From Paracoccus spongiarum (lineage in GTDB: Bacteria; Pseudomonadota; Alphaproteobacteria; Rhodobacterales; Rhodobacteraceae): 64,000 nucleotides of DNA. Shown here piece after piece: positions 1 through 11,300 of the stretch (positions within the stretch are counted from its first letter, which is position 1; each line of letters starts with the position of its first letter). Under the pieces are notes generated by a model. That model was not told the DNA's origin, ran no database searches, and was given only the letters and a program-made list of their open reading frames with translations. A program made the translations under genes and the position numbers. The stretch covers positions 62,001-126,000 of the forward strand of contig NZ_JAVAMQ010000011.1 of the NCBI RefSeq assembly GCF_030732095.1, in the 5' to 3' direction.

Positions 1-891
1 CCCGGCCCAGTGCGCCAGCAGGTCCCAGACCTCGCGCAGGTTGGTCCAGAAGGCGGGCGCCAGACGGCCCGGACCCATCAGGTTCAGGGTCAGCCCCGCC
101 GCCACCACGGCGATCACGCCCGAGGCGCCGAACAGGTGCTCGGCGCCCACATAGGCCAGATAGGGCACCGCGACCGAGACCGACAGCTGCGCCAGCTCGT
201 AACGCGCGAACCACTGCATCAGCAGCAGCGCGGCCCGCGCCACCAGCCAGCCCGCCAGCGCACCGCCCGCCATCAGCATCGGGAATTGCGCGATCGCCTG
301 GCCGAAGCTGGGATCGGGCACGCCCAGCATCACGAAGCCCATGAACAGGCCGAACAGCGCGATGGCGGCGGCGTCGTTCAGCAGGCTTTCGCCCTCGATC
401 ATCCGGGCCAGCCGGCGCGGCGCGGACAGCGACCGGAAGATGCCCACCACCGCCGAGGGGTCGGTGGTCGACACGATCGAGCCGATCAGCAGGCAGACCA
501 CCAGCGGCAACCCGCTGACCCAGGCCAGCGCATAACCGATGGTCAGCGTCGCCACCACCACGGCTACCACCGCCAGCGTCAGGATCGGCACCCAGTCGTC
601 CAGCATCCGGCGCACGTTCATGCCCAGTGTCGCCTGGAAGATCAGCGTCGGCAGGAACAGGTAGAGAAACACGTTCGAGCGGATCGGCAGGTTCAGGATC
701 GCCTCGGCGATGGGGTTCAGCGCGTCGGTCAGTTCGGTCCGCAGGAAGAACACCGCACCGGCCCCGATGAGGATGCCCAGAACCGCAAGGATCACGCTGT
801 AGGGCAGCGACAGCCGCGCCGCCAGCGGCTCGGCCGCGGCGATGACCAGAAACAGAAGTGCGGTGACCGAGATCAGAAGCGCGATGTCCAT
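1..891 (-). CDS. Na+/H+ antiporter, CPA1/NhaP type (C-terminus outside window)
   Basis: The leftward reading frame starts with ATG at 891 and runs off the window edge without a stop, giving the first 297 residues. It is an inner-membrane protein of successive hydrophobic helices. The segment STTDPSAVVG followed about 30 residues later by GESLLNDAAA is the TDP...ND motif pair of CPA1 sodium/proton antiporters, which exchange cytoplasmic Na+ or K+ for external H+. The gene is divergent from the flavin oxidoreductase at 1082, leaving a 190 bp shared upstream region. Family assignment is firm; ion specificity cannot be read from the sequence. Confidence 0.85.
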   Translation of the reverse strand, partial: MDIALLISVTALLFLVIAAAEPLAARLSLPYSVILAVLGILIGAGAVFFLRTELTDALNPIAEAILNLPIRSNVFLYLFLPTLIFQATLGMNVRRMLDDWVPILTLAVVAVVVATLTIGYALAWVSGLPLVVCLLIGSIVSTTDPSAVVGIFRSLSAPRRLARMIEGESLLNDAAAIALFGLFMGFVMLGVPDPSFGQAIAQFPMLMAGGALAGWLVARAALLLMQWFARYELAQLSVSVAVPYLAYVGAEHLFGASGVIAVVAAGLTLNLMGPGRLAPAFWTNLREVWDLLAHWAG

Positions 892-1081
892 GACGTTGCG
901 ATAGCTTGAAAAACCGCCACAGGGAATATCGCGGCGCGGCCGACCCGCGCTTTCGTGACTGCCCACGCGCCAGCCGTCATGCGGAGGGCGGGATGCGGCC
1001 ATGCGCGGAGCCGCCCATTGAAACCTTCCACCGCCGCACACAGTTGGCGATGACAGACACATCGCATCGGAAGGACCCTCC

Positions 1082-2149
1082 ATGCCGACACTTCACGACC
1101 CCCTGCCGCTTGGCCCGCTGACCCTGAAGAACAGGATCGTGATGGCGCCGCTGACCCGCAGCCGCGCCGGCGAGGCACGCGTCCCGAACGCGCTGATGGC
1201 GGAATACTATGCGCAGCGCGCCGGCGCCGGTCTGATCCTGTCCGAGGCCACCAGCGTCACGCCGATGGGCGTGGGCTACGCCGACACCCCCGGCATCTGG
1301 AACGAGGCGCAGGTCGAGGGCTGGAAGCTGGTCACACAGGCCGTCCATGATCGCGGCGGGCTGATCTTCCTGCAATTGTGGCATGTCGGGCGGATCTCGG
1401 CGCCGCTGTTCCTGGACGGCGAGACGCCGGTCGCGCCCAGTGCCATCCGCCCCGAAGGCCATGTCAGCCTGGTGCGGCCCAAGCAGGATTACGTCACCCC
1501 CCGCGCCCTCGGGACCGAGGAAATCCCCGGCATTGTCGAGGCCTATCGCAAGGGCGCCGAGAACGCGCGGCGCGCGGGCTTCGACGGGGTCGAGATCCAT
1601 GCCGCGAACGGCTATCTGATCGACCAGTTCCTGCAGGACAGCACCAACCGGCGCGAGGATCGCTATGGCGGCTCGCTGGAAAACCGCAGCCGTTTCCTGG
1701 CCGAGATCACCGATGCCGTGATCGGCGTCTGGGGCGCGGACCGGGTCGGCGTCCACCTCGCACCGCGGGCCGACAGCCACGACATGGGCGACAGCGACCG
1801 CAAGGGGCTGTTCACCCATGTCGCCCGGTTGCTGGGACAGCGCGGCGTGGCCTTCCTGGCGCTGCGCGAGCATCTGGCCGAGGACAGCCTGCTGGACGAC
1901 ATCAAGGCCGCCTTCGGCGGCGTGGTGATCGCCAATGAGGGTCTGACGCAGGCGAGCGCCGAGGCGCTGCTTCGCGACGGCCGCGCCGATGCGGCGGCCT
2001 TCGGGCGCGATTTCATCGCCACCCCCGACCTGCCGCAGCGGTTCCGCGACGGTCTGGCGCTGAACGAACAGGACCCCGCGACCTTCTATGCCGGCGGCGC
2101 GCATGGCTATACCGACTATCCCACGGCAGCGGCCATCGCGGCCGAATAG
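1082..2149 (+). CDS. Old yellow enzyme family alkene reductase (NemA-like)
   Basis: A 355-residue FMN-dependent TIM-barrel oxidoreductase, the usual length of the NemA/OYE group. The start is LGPLTLKNRIVMAPLTRSRA, the typical first beta strand, and HAANGYLIDQFLQDSTN carries the conserved segment near the flavin and substrate. Family members reduce activated C=C bonds of enones, maleimides or nitro compounds with NAD(P)H; the physiological substrate is unknown. The ATG at 1082 follows GGAAGGA by a short spacer. It stands alone, convergent with glnA across a shared hairpin terminator. Confidence 0.9.
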   Translation: MPTLHDPLPLGPLTLKNRIVMAPLTRSRAGEARVPNALMAEYYAQRAGAGLILSEATSVTPMGVGYADTPGIWNEAQVEGWKLVTQAVHDRGGLIFLQLWHVGRISAPLFLDGETPVAPSAIRPEGHVSLVRPKQDYVTPRALGTEEIPGIVEAYRKGAENARRAGFDGVEIHAANGYLIDQFLQDSTNRREDRYGGSLENRSRFLAEITDAVIGVWGADRVGVHLAPRADSHDMGDSDRKGLFTHVARLLGQRGVAFLALREHLAEDSLLDDIKAAFGGVVIANEGLTQASAEALLRDGRADAAAFGRDFIATPDLPQRFRDGLALNEQDPATFYAGGAHGYTDYPTAAAIAAE

Positions 2150-2171
2150 TCCTCGGAGACCCGAACACGAA

Positions 2172-2198
2172 GAAAGGGCGCCCTTGCGGCGCCCTTTC
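2172..2198. terminator. Bidirectional hairpin terminator
   Basis: A perfect 11 bp stem (2172-2182 with 2188-2198) and a 5 nt loop lie between the convergent oxidoreductase and glnA. The stem begins GAAAGGG and ends CCCTTTC, so either strand shows an A-rich start and T-rich end. It probably ends both transcripts. Confidence 0.75.
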
Positions 2199-2224
2199 CT
2201 GTCGGATCCTGTCCCTGCCGCAGT

Positions 2225-3631
2225 TCAGCAGCTGTAATACATCGCGTATTCGACCGGGTGCGGGGTATGCTCGTAGGCATAGACCTCTTCCCATTTCAGC
2301 GCGATATAGCCTTCCAGCTGGTCGCGGGTGAACACGTCGCCCGCCAGCAGGAAGTCCATGTCCTTCTCCAGCTCTTCCAGCGCCTCGCGCAGGCTGCCGC
2401 AGACGGTCGGGATCTCGGCCAGTTCCTCGGGCGGCAGATCGTAGAGATCCTTGTCCGAGGCGGGGCCGGGATCGATCTTGTTCTTGATCCCGTCCAGACC
2501 GGCCATCAGCAGGGCCGCGAAGGCCAGATAGGGGTTGGCGGCCGGATCGGGGAAGCGCGCCTCGACACGTTTCGCCTTGGGGCTTTCGGTCCACGGAATC
2601 CGCACGCAGCCCGAGCGGTTGCGCGCCGAATAGGCCCGCAGCACCGGCGCCTCGAAGCCCGGGATCAGCCGCTTGTAGCTGTTGGTCGAGGGGTTGGTCA
2701 GCGCGTTCAGCGCCTTGGCGTGCTTCAGGATGCCGCCGATGAAATACAGCGCCTCCTGCGACAGGTCGGCGTATTTGTCGCCTGCGAACAGCGGCTTGCC
2801 GTCCTTCCAGATCGACATGTTGACATGCATCCCCGAGCCGTTGTCGCCCTTCATGGGCTTGGGCATGAAGGTCACCGACTTGCCATAGGCGGCGGCGACG
2901 TTGTGGATGACGTATTTGTATTTCTGAATGTTGTCGGCCTGCTCGGTCAGGGTGCCGAAGATCAGCCCCAGCTCGTGCTGCGCGCTGGCGACCTCGTGGT
3001 GGTGCTTGTCCACCTTCATGCCCATGCGCTTCATGGTGGTCAGCATCTCGCCGCGGATGTCCTGCGCCGCATCGACCGGGTTGACGGGGAAATAGCCGCC
3101 CTTGTGGCCGGCGCGGTGGGCCTGGTTGCCCATCTCGTATTCGGTGTCGGTATTCCAGGCGGCATCGACCGCGTCGATCTGGAACGACACCTTCTGCGGC
3201 GTGACCGAATAGCGCACGTCGTCGAAGATGAAGAACTCGGCTTCGGGGCCGAAATAGGCGGCGTCGCCGATGCCCGAGGATTTCAGGTAGGCCTCGGCCT
3301 TCACGGCTGTGCCGCGCGGGTCGCGGCTGTAGGGCTCGCCGGTGTCGGGCTCGACCACGTTGCAATGCACGCACAGGGTCTTTTCGGCGTAGAACGGATC
3401 GACATAGACCGAGGCGGGATCAAGGATCAGCTTCATGTCGGACTGGTCGATCGACTTCCACCCGGCAATCGAGCTGCCGTCGAACATGAAGCCTTCCTCG
3501 AAGAAGTCCTCGTCGACCAGATCCTTGTCCAGCGTCACATGCTGCAGCTTGCCCTTGGGGTCGGTGAAGCGGACATCGACATAGGCGATCTCTTCATCGG
3601 CGATGAGCTTCAGGACATCTTTGACTTTCAT
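2225..3631 (-). CDS. glnA: Type I glutamine synthetase
   Basis: A 468-residue GlnA, which makes glutamine from glutamate, ammonia and ATP as a dodecamer. Visible family segments are the metal-site region [12 protein letters not shown], the ATP/glutamate region with [30 protein letters not shown], and [10 protein letters not shown]. Tyr397 in [11 protein letters not shown] matches the adenylylated tyrosine of the type I-beta enzymes, so activity is probably set by GlnE. The ATG at 3631 follows AAGGGAAGAG. It lies 75 bp downstream of glnB in the same direction, a standard alphaproteobacterial glnB-glnA unit. Confidence 0.97.
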   Translation of the reverse strand: MKVKDVLKLIADEEIAYVDVRFTDPKGKLQHVTLDKDLVDEDFFEEGFMFDGSSIAGWKSIDQSDMKLILDPASVYVDPFYAEKTLCVHCNVVEPDTGEPYSRDPRGTAVKAEAYLKSSGIGDAAYFGPEAEFFIFDDVRYSVTPQKVSFQIDAVDAAWNTDTEYEMGNQAHRAGHKGGYFPVNPVDAAQDIRGEMLTTMKRMGMKVDKHHHEVASAQHELGLIFGTLTEQADNIQKYKYVIHNVAAAYGKSVTFMPKPMKGDNGSGMHVNMSIWKDGKPLFAGDKYADLSQEALYFIGGILKHAKALNALTNPSTNSYKRLIPGFEAPVLRAYSARNRSGCVRIPWTESPKAKRVEARFPDPAANPYLAFAALLMAGLDGIKNKIDPGPASDKDLYDLPPEELAEIPTVCGSLREALEELEKDMDFLLAGDVFTRDQLEGYIALKWEEVYAYEHTPHPVEYAMYYSC

Positions 3632-3706
3632 CTCTTCCCTTTCTCGTAGATGTTGCCCGGCTGCCTTGGCGGCCGGGCGTGGAAGTTCTGGGATATGGCG
3701 GCGGGC

Positions 3707-4093
<387 letters not shown>

Positions 4094-4212
4094 TCATGGC
4101 AAGGGTAAATGAAGCACGGCATCTAATCCGAAGCCAAGCGGTTCTACCGGGAAAACATGCCTACAATTTCATCATCACGCCTGTTTTCGGGGCAGAAGCC
4201 ATGCTGAGCGGC

Positions 4213-5790
4213 ATGGAAATCCTCTCCACCGCTCAAATGCGCGCCATCGAATCCGAAGCCATGACCAGCGGCGCGATCACCGGGCCACAGCTGATGGAAC
4301 GCGCGGGCGCCGCGGTCGCGGGGCAGATTCGGCTTGCCTGGCCCAAGGCCGGCCGCGCGACGGTGCTGTGCGGGCCGGGCAACAATGGCGGCGACGGCTA
4401 TGTGATCGCGCTGCTGCTGCGGCGTGCAGGGTGGCGGGTCCGCGTGCTGGGCTGCGACGGCGATCCTGGCCCGGATGCTGCCGAGATGCGGCGCCGCTGG
4501 CGGCAGGCCGGTCCGGTCCTGCCCCTGACGCCCCAGGCGTTCCTGGCCGCGCCGCCGGGCGACATCTGCGTGGATGCGGTCTTCGGCACCGGCCTGACCC
4601 GTCCGCCGGCCCGAGAGATCGCCCAGGTTCTGGCCCTGCTGCCCGGCGAGGACGTCGTGGCGGTCGATTGCCCCAGCGGGCTGTGCCTCGACAGCGGCGT
4701 CCTGCTGGGAAGGCCCCGTGCCGGCGATGCGGGGATGCCGCGCGCCCGGCTGACGGTCGCCTTTGACAGTCCCAAGCCCGGCCACCTGCTGGGCCTCGGG
4801 CCCGCCGTCTGCGGCAGGCTGGTCATCGCGGATATCGGCCTTGGCCCGTGGCGCCAGACCGCGGCGCGCGGCGGCCCCGAGGATCGCCCGGACGGCAGGC
4901 CGGGTCTGGTTGCCATCGCGCAACCCGCCACCGCGCCACGCGACGGCGCAGCGCGGTCGGGGCTGCGCGCCCTGCTGGCCAAGCACAGCCCCGCCCACAA
5001 GTTCAGCCACGGCCACGCGCTGATCCTCGCCGGGGGCGTCGGCGCCGGCGGCGCCGCGCGGCTGGCCGCACGGGCGGCGCTGCGGATCGGCGCGGGGCTG
5101 GTGACGATCGGGCCGCCCGCCGAGGCGCTGGCGGAACATGCCGGCCCCCCCGATGCGCTGATGCGCCGGGCGGTGGATGCCGCGCCGGACCTGTCGGCGA
5201 TGCTGGGCGATGCCCGCCTCCGCGCGATCTGCATCGGCCCGGGCTGCGGCACCCGTCGCGCCGCCGCGCTGCTGCCCGCGGCGCTTGGCTCGGGCCGCCC
5301 CTGCGTGCTGGACGCCGACGCCCTGACGGCGCTGGCGGCCGATGCGGACCTTGCCGCCGGCCTGCACGCGGCCTGCGTGCTGACACCGCATGCGGGCGAA
5401 TTCGCGCGCCTGTTCCCCGACCTTGCCGCGCGGCTGGACGCCGTGCCCGCGCGCGGCCCCGCCGTCTCGCGGCTGGATGTGGCGCGCGAGGCCGCCGCGC
5501 GCTGCGGCGCCGTGGTGCTGCTGAAGGGTCCCGACAGCGTGATCGCCGTCCCGGACGGCCGTGCCATGATCCATTCAGCCGTCGATGTGCCCTGGCTGGC
5601 CACGGCCGGGTCTGGCGACAGTCTGGCGGGGCTGATCGCGGGCGCGATGGCGCGCGGCGTTGCGCCCTGCGATGCGGCGGGGCTGGCCGTCATCCTGCAT
5701 GCGATGGCCGCGCGGTCGATCGGGGCCGGGCTGATCGCGGACGACATCCCGGACCGGCTGCCCGCGATCCTGCGCGGCATCGGCGCGTGA
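4213..5790 (+). CDS. nnr: Bifunctional NAD(P)HX epimerase/dehydratase
   Basis: A 525-residue fusion that repairs hydrated NAD(P)H. The N-terminal half is the YjeF_N epimerase with CGPGNNGGDGYVIALLL; the C-terminal half is the ribokinase-like ADP-dependent dehydratase with the GSGDSLAGLIAG motif near the end. The start is set at ATG 4213 (MEILSTAQMRAIE), where family proteins usually begin; an in-frame ATG at 4201 is possible and neither has a strong ribosome site. It is divergent from glnB and ends about 50 bp before tRNA-Leu. Confidence 0.92.
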   Translation: MEILSTAQMRAIESEAMTSGAITGPQLMERAGAAVAGQIRLAWPKAGRATVLCGPGNNGGDGYVIALLLRRAGWRVRVLGCDGDPGPDAAEMRRRWRQAGPVLPLTPQAFLAAPPGDICVDAVFGTGLTRPPAREIAQVLALLPGEDVVAVDCPSGLCLDSGVLLGRPRAGDAGMPRARLTVAFDSPKPGHLLGLGPAVCGRLVIADIGLGPWRQTAARGGPEDRPDGRPGLVAIAQPATAPRDGAARSGLRALLAKHSPAHKFSHGHALILAGGVGAGGAARLAARAALRIGAGLVTIGPPAEALAEHAGPPDALMRRAVDAAPDLSAMLGDARLRAICIGPGCGTRRAAALLPAALGSGRPCVLDADALTALAADADLAAGLHAACVLTPHAGEFARLFPDLAARLDAVPARGPAVSRLDVAREAAARCGAVVLLKGPDSVIAVPDGRAMIHSAVDVPWLATAGSGDSLAGLIAGAMARGVAPCDAAGLAVILHAMAARSIGAGLIADDIPDRLPAILRGIGA

Positions 5791-5838
5791 ATTTTCCCCT
5801 CGCGCGCCATGGCGGGCTTTGCTAAGACGCGGCGCGTT

Positions 5839-5923
5839 GCGGGTGTGGCGAAATTGGCAGACGCACCAGATTTAGGTTCTGGCGCCGCAAGGCGTGGGGG
5901 TTCAAGTCCCTCCACCCGCACCA
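5839..5923 (+). tRNA. tRNA-Leu (anticodon UAG)
   Basis: An 85 nt tRNA with encoded CCA. The acceptor stem pairs GCGGGTG with CACCCGC; the anticodon stem CCAGA/TCTGG encloses the loop TTTAGGT, so the anticodon is TAG. A long variable arm (GGCGCCGCAAGGCGT region) and the T-arm GGGGGTTCAAGTCCCTC are typical of a class II leucine tRNA reading CUN codons. It marks the left border of a decayed accessory segment, but no repeat of its 3' end was seen further right. Confidence 0.97.
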
Positions 5924-6177
5924 GCCGACGATCCCGGCAGGATGATCCCTGGTCCGCGTCGCGGCGGACGGTCCTCACCCCCCCGGGCACGACGCGCAAT
6001 CGCTGTCTCGGGCGCCGCGTCCTTGCGGCGCGCCGATTGCCCGATGCGTCCCGGCGACCGGACCGGCCAGCGATGGGGCGCGGCCTGCAGGCATGAGGGA
6101 CCTGGCAGCCTGACGCGAAAACCGGCGGTCGCTCCGGTGCAGAGGGGGCGCCCCGGAGCGCCAGCCCCCTACTGCAG
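5924..6177. other. Non-coding flank between tRNA-Leu and element copy 1
   Basis: No convincing gene. It contains a GC-rich inverted repeat around 6136-6160 (CGCTCCGG with CCGGAGCG) and no T-tract. It is the tRNA-side edge of the accessory segment. Confidence 0.5.
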
Positions 6178-6311
6178 ATGTTGATACGCCTCTTCGGTTG
6201 GCCGGTCTGCGGCCAAGCTTTTCTTTGCCTGACGGCGCGTGACCGAGATCCGAATGGAGATGTCAGGTGAATCAGGTCTCGACAATATCCTCGACGGCCG
6301 GCAAGCCGCTC
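6178..6311 (+). repeat. Left inverted copy of the element 5' region
   Basis: About 130 bp match, in inverted orientation and by eye at roughly 80 percent, the segment 12845-12976. The shared stretch contains a hairpin (TTGGCC 6198-6203 with GGCCAA 6211-6216, then CTTTTCTTT), a ribosome site and the first codons of the transposase-like gene. Similarity stops near 6178, so this looks like one end of the duplicated unit. Confidence 0.75.
6198..6225 (+). terminator. Hairpin with T-run at the head of element copy 1
   Basis: A short stem TTGGCC/GGCCAA followed by a T-rich run sits about 50 bp before the GTG start of the degenerate transposase-like gene. It may shield the element from readthrough. 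The second copy has a longer, perfect version of the same hairpin. Confidence 0.5.
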
Positions 6312-7953
6312 GTGCGCCGGTTGCCCCTCTCCTTCGAGGGGGTGGACCTGAAATTCTGCCGCAATCCGCTTTGCGCGACTTTCGGCATCCCGCCCGACCC
6401 CTTCCAGCGCCGACGGGGCGGTCCGCCCGCGCCGGACGAAGCCATCCGCGGAGTAGTGGCCGGGAAGAAGCACGAAGACTTCTTCCGGTGCCCGAGTTGC
6501 GGCAGGACATCCCGGGTCAGGAACAACAAGGCGATCGCCGAAGAGGACCGACGGCGCGAGCGTCTTCACGAGCTCATTCCGGCAGCCCCGTCGTGCCCGG
6601 ATCAGAAGAGCTTTGCGCATGGGATGGAGCCGGAAAAATATCCCGAATTTTATCGCAGCTTCGGCAAGACGGCGAAGGGCGATCCTCGCTGGCAATGCCC
6701 GAGGTGAGCGACGATTTTTTCCATCGGAAAGCCCGCCGCCACAAACGGCCCGACAGGATCCGGCTGATCGTCCGGATCATCTGCAATGAGACCGCGCTGT
6801 CAAGGACCGGCAAGATCGCGGACATCTCCTGTCGGGATCTCTCCGGGAAGATCGACGACTTCCAGGACCGTGCTCGCGCCTTCATGGCCGAGCGGCAGGA
6901 TATCTCGAGGTCGGTCTCCGCGGGGCGCGATCGCGCTTGGCGACCGCCAGCCCAACCCGGATCATCAGTTGGCCCATACAGTGGGCGCAGGGGTCCGTGG
7001 CCGTCCAGCATCTCTGCACAGCACAGGCCCGCTCGGGCTCTATCATGAAAGCTGCCCTCCGGTTCGATCCCTCGATGAACATGGACGATGCCTCGGCGCG
7101 GGCTGTGGCCGCCAGCGAGGATCGACTCTCGGTCGCGTTCCGCACGGATGCGCGCGTCCGGACGAAGACCGGGTTCGAGGCCTATCTCGCAAGCCTTCAG
7201 AAGCAGGGGCGGGTCAAGGAAGCAGACCTCTATCCGTTGCCCCACCAGGCGTACCTGTTCGCTGTCACGTCCTTCAAGAGGCGCACGCCCTGCGGGACCG
7301 CGAGATGATCTCGGCGGCCGATTCCCCGATCTTCCTGATGATAGAGGATGATCGCGGCCTTCAAAACGCCTTCGCGGCTGCGTTCGCAACAGAGATTCGC
7401 GCAGCGGGGTGCGACATCGCGGTGGTCAGCGTCGACAGGGGGATGGCCACGACAAGCGGAAACAGGTCGTCGTTGAGGGCCAGGTCAGGCTCGCAGGGCT
7501 GTCCGGGGCAAGCCTTAGCCTGATCCGCACCCTCTCGGACGAGGACGACGCAGCGCTGGTTGATTCAACGCTGTCGCTCCATGTCCGGGGACTTCTCGTT
7601 GCGCAGGGCGTCCCCTACCCGTTCCCGCGAAAATCGGGGCCCAACAAGGTGGTCAAGGTTCTGGCCCGCCCGGCTGGTAAAGACGTGGTCTCGGTCGCGC
7701 GGTTGCTCCGCCTGGCGAGGCTGAGCAGCGTCGACTCCTGCTTTCACCTCTTACGGCGCAATGTGCGCTTCGCCTCCCGGCCCTCGATATCGTCATGCTG
7801 GGTCGGACCTACCTGGGACAGGCACCACCTCTGCAAGCCAGAACCGATCACGAAGACCGCGGAGATTGCCGCTTTCACCGTGACTGGTGCGAGCCGGGCG
7901 CCGACAAGAAAACGCCCGCGATGCGCCTGGGGTTGGCACGCGGGCGCGTCTAG
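6267..7953 (+). pseudogene. Degenerate zinc-ribbon transposase-like gene, copy 1
   Basis: Pieces in different frames assemble into one protein of about 560 codons from GTG 6267 to TAG 7953. The N-terminus has zinc-ribbon pairs (CRNPLC; FFRCPSCGRTSRVRNNKA; CPD...WQCPR). Then come RHKRPDRIRLIVRIICNE and ADISCRDLSGKIDDFQD, a core with SVAVQHLCTAQAR and MIEDDRGLQNAFAAAFATE, and the C-terminus WCEPGADKKTPAMRLGLARG. This order resembles a proteobacterial DDE-transposase-like family I recognise from memory but cannot name with certainty. An in-frame TGA at 6705 replaces the expected last ribbon cysteine, and several frameshifts follow (near 6740, 6930, 7300 and 7450). It is dead as written. A shorter inverted relative lies at 12420-12889. 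Confidence 0.7.
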
Positions 7954-8356
7954 GAGCGGGATTTCCTGTGATCACTCGCTGGGTTGTCCCTGCAGGCAAC
8001 AGCCCGCAGGGACATCAACATTGACCCTAAGGGGCTGGGGGCGGAGCCGGGGCATGGAACGGGGGATGCAGCGGGGCCAGCCTCTTGCGGTAACATTCGG
8101 CGTCCCCGCGCCGTGACGGCTGCGGGGGGATGGTCAGCGGATCGTGTTGGTGGGATGCTGACGCTGCCAATCATTGCCCGGAGCATGGCCAGCGGGTCAG
8201 CGATCTGCCGGCGCAGTCTTGGCGGCTGGCGGGGCGGCGGCGAAGGCATGGACCGCACGCGACTGATGGCAGGCAGGACGAGGCCGCAAACGCCATACGG
8301 ATCGGCTGCATCGACGTCACCCGCGGCTGCTCAGGTCCGACGCCACGGCGTCCGGG
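7954..8356. other. Intergenic stretch inside the decayed segment
   Basis: About 400 bp without a recognisable gene. A minus-strand frame around 8150-8258 encodes RRQIADPLAMLRAMIG, which resembles a short peptide encoded at the 3' end of element copy 2 (RRSADPLAIVRTII, near 12425-12480). This may be the tail of another lost gene. Confidence 0.4.
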
Positions 8357-11300
8357 TCACAGCTTGATGTCCACCGCCTTGACCATGGGTTCGATCGGGA
8401 CATGCAAGTCCTGAGCCAGCTTGCGGTCCATCAGCCAGACCTGCAGCATCGGAACGCCAGGCCCGCCGTCTGCGACCATCGCGCCGACCACCGGGGCACA
8501 GCGCGAGACGTCCGCCTGGCCCGGGCGGTCGGTGATGACCTCGGGCCAGCCACCCTCGAACCAGTAGTCGGGTCGGTTCAGATAGCTGCCTTCCGGCTGA
8601 CCCTCGGCCCCTGGCGCATAGACCGCGGCCAGGGTTTCGCCCGTTCCAAGGCTGATAAAGCCTTGCGGCTGTCCGAACAGCCCCTGACCGGGACCTTCCT
8701 GTTCGAACAGCATCGCCTCGCCCGGATGGGCGCGGGTCGCGGCCTCGCATTCCGACAGTGGCATGCCCAAGGTCAGCCCGACAAGGTCGTTCGCGGCAAG
8801 CGCTGGCGCGGTCGGCAGCGCCCAGTCCGGCGGTATCAGGGACGCAGTCTGACGATAGCCGCGACCCTCGCGATGCCATGTGGCGACCGCCTCGACCGGA
8901 CCTTCGGCAACGACCACGCCGCGCAGACCTTCGGGCGCGTCGGCCATCGCGTCTACCGGCGCCAGCCGCAGGGCGTCGAGTCGCAGGATCACGGTCGTGC
9001 CCACCCGCTCAGACTCGCCCTGCCCCGGACTGGATACGGCCCCGGCCGCGATCAGAGCCGAGACATGGCCCGCGCCGGGCGGGATCAAGGCCTCGACCCC
9101 GCCGGCGCCGACCGGACGCGGATAGCGGCAGAACTTGTGGGCTGGCGCGGATTCGTGCAGGAAAAGCCGATCCTCGCCAGGGCGCGGACGGTCGGAATGG
9201 TTCATGTGCCCCGCGGCAGGCGTGGCATCACCTGACAGCAGCGTTGGCACTTGCGCGACCAGCGGGATATGCGAATCCGGAATTTCGGTCGCCAGAACGT
9301 CGCGCATGCCCTTGCAGTTCGGCGCGACCTGCGGAGCCTCTCCCCAGGGGACGGCGATGAGGTCGGGCAGCGCCGCCACGCGCTTCTGGGTCCAGGCCTT
9401 GAAGGCGGGAAGCTGCGCCGCAACCCCGCCCGCGTCGGGCGTCAGCGACGGATCGGCGAAAAATGACCCCGAGGGCAAGGCGGCGCGGACCGGGTCATCT
9501 TCCAGCGCATACCACCGTTCCCGCATCAGCCGTTCTATTATCATGCGCGTCCAGGCCGCGTCGTCATAAACCTGCGGATCGGTCAGCCTGCGCCAGCAGG
9601 TCGGCGCCTTCCGGGCCCAGGAACAGCGTTTTGGGCGCTGTCGGATCGGCGACCGTCACGGTTGCCTCCGGCGCCGATCCGGGCGCGGCAATGCGCAGCG
9701 CCACCATCTGGGGCATCCCGGCCCCGCCATCCGGCCCGATCATCAGCTCATCGGGGGCACCGATCGCCAACGCATAGCCATAGCCGACATCGGCGTCCTC
9801 GGCGGCTGCGACGGCCACACCCTGGCATGGGCGGCGACGCCGCCACGCAGGCTGGCCATGGCCTGGATCTGCCGCGCCTCGTCCGGGCCGACTATCAGCG
9901 CGGCATAGGCGGCCGGATCGGCCGCGACCAGCGGCGGAGGTTCCTGGCCCGAGAGGTCGTTGTCGTAGGGCACGGCCCGGAATTCGACGTTCTCAATCTG
10001 CAGACGCCGGGTGCCGGGATCGTACTCGCCCGGCGTTAACCGAAGCCCTATCCAGTATTCGTCCAGCGCCGCGGCGCGCATCCGCTCGGCCAGCGCCGCC
10101 GTATGCGCAGGGCTGGGCCGTCCGCCGCGCGGCCAGAACCGATGATCCCAGGTCAGCATGACCTTGGTGATCTCGCCCGTCGGATCGGCGCGAACGAACG
10201 CCCCCCCCCCACAGGCTCAGCCCGGTTGTCGCGAACAGGTCCTCGCCCGGACCATCACTTGCCGGTGCCGAGGCGGGGGCGCTTTCGGGCAGGTTCAGAT
10301 CGCGCAGTGTCTGGGTCAGTGCAGGGTCGATGAACAGCGCCGCAGCTTCGATCCGTGCGCGCGGCTGCACGGTCTGCAATTCTGCTTCGGCGATCAGGCC
10401 GCCGCCCGCTGCGCGCGGTGTCATCGCCTCGAGGCTGTAGTCGATCACGACGAACACCTGGCGGCCCTGGCCACCGCTCGGGTTCAGCCGGACGATCCTG
10501 TCCAGTAATTCCTGAGCCTGATCCGGAGGCAGCGTGACCGTCGCATCGGGCCTCATGTCCGGTCCGGGCCTGGCCATCGAAAGGTTCATGCAGGGCGACC
10601 CCACATCGACCGGAAAGCCGCCCGAGGTAAAGTCGTATTCGCCCGGATAGGTGGGTGACACCTGCCGAAGCCGCAACGGAAGGTCCGGGGCTCGGTTGAC
10701 GACCGCATCGCGGACCGCCGCGGCTGCCTTGGTCATCGCGGCGTGGCGCGTCAGTTCACTGACCGTTTTCTGTCGATCACCCTGTGCAAGATCGACCGGC
10801 GGCAGCGCCAGCCGTTCGCGCCCTGTCAGGAAGCTTTGCGCCAGGAATTCGGTCAATGCGACATCCGGCATCCGGTCGGGAGCGGCCTCTGACAGGCTGC
10901 GCAGCGCCAGAACTTTCAGCAACGCTTCGTCAGGCGAGTGGCCTGTCAGCAAGGGTTGGTCCGGATCCGGAAACAGCGCCGGAATCTTGTGCGTCTGAAC
11001 GACATAGCGGCCGTCGCTGACCCCGCCGCCGAACAACGCGGCGATCGCATCGGCATCCGCCGGGCGCTGAGACCTCTCGGATGCGGGCGCATCCCCATCC
11101 CAGACATGCAGCACCTCGCCGGCGTGCGTCGGTTCCCCCCGGCGGGCGGCGGATCAGCGTGGCCCGGTTCACCGTCGCTGTCGCGGTGCCGCCGCGATAG
11201 CGGCTGTCTGCGAAGGCCCCGACAATCGGCGCGTGATCGGACAGCGAAAGATCCAGCTGCAGCGCAAGCGTGGTCTTGCCGGCTTTCGGGCCCGCCCAGG

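Noticed and set aside
4398-6695. A 765-codon minus-strand frame over nnr, tRNA-Leu and element copy 1
   Set aside because: It runs through a tRNA gene and is Arg/Ser/Pro-rich. Shadow of the plus strand.
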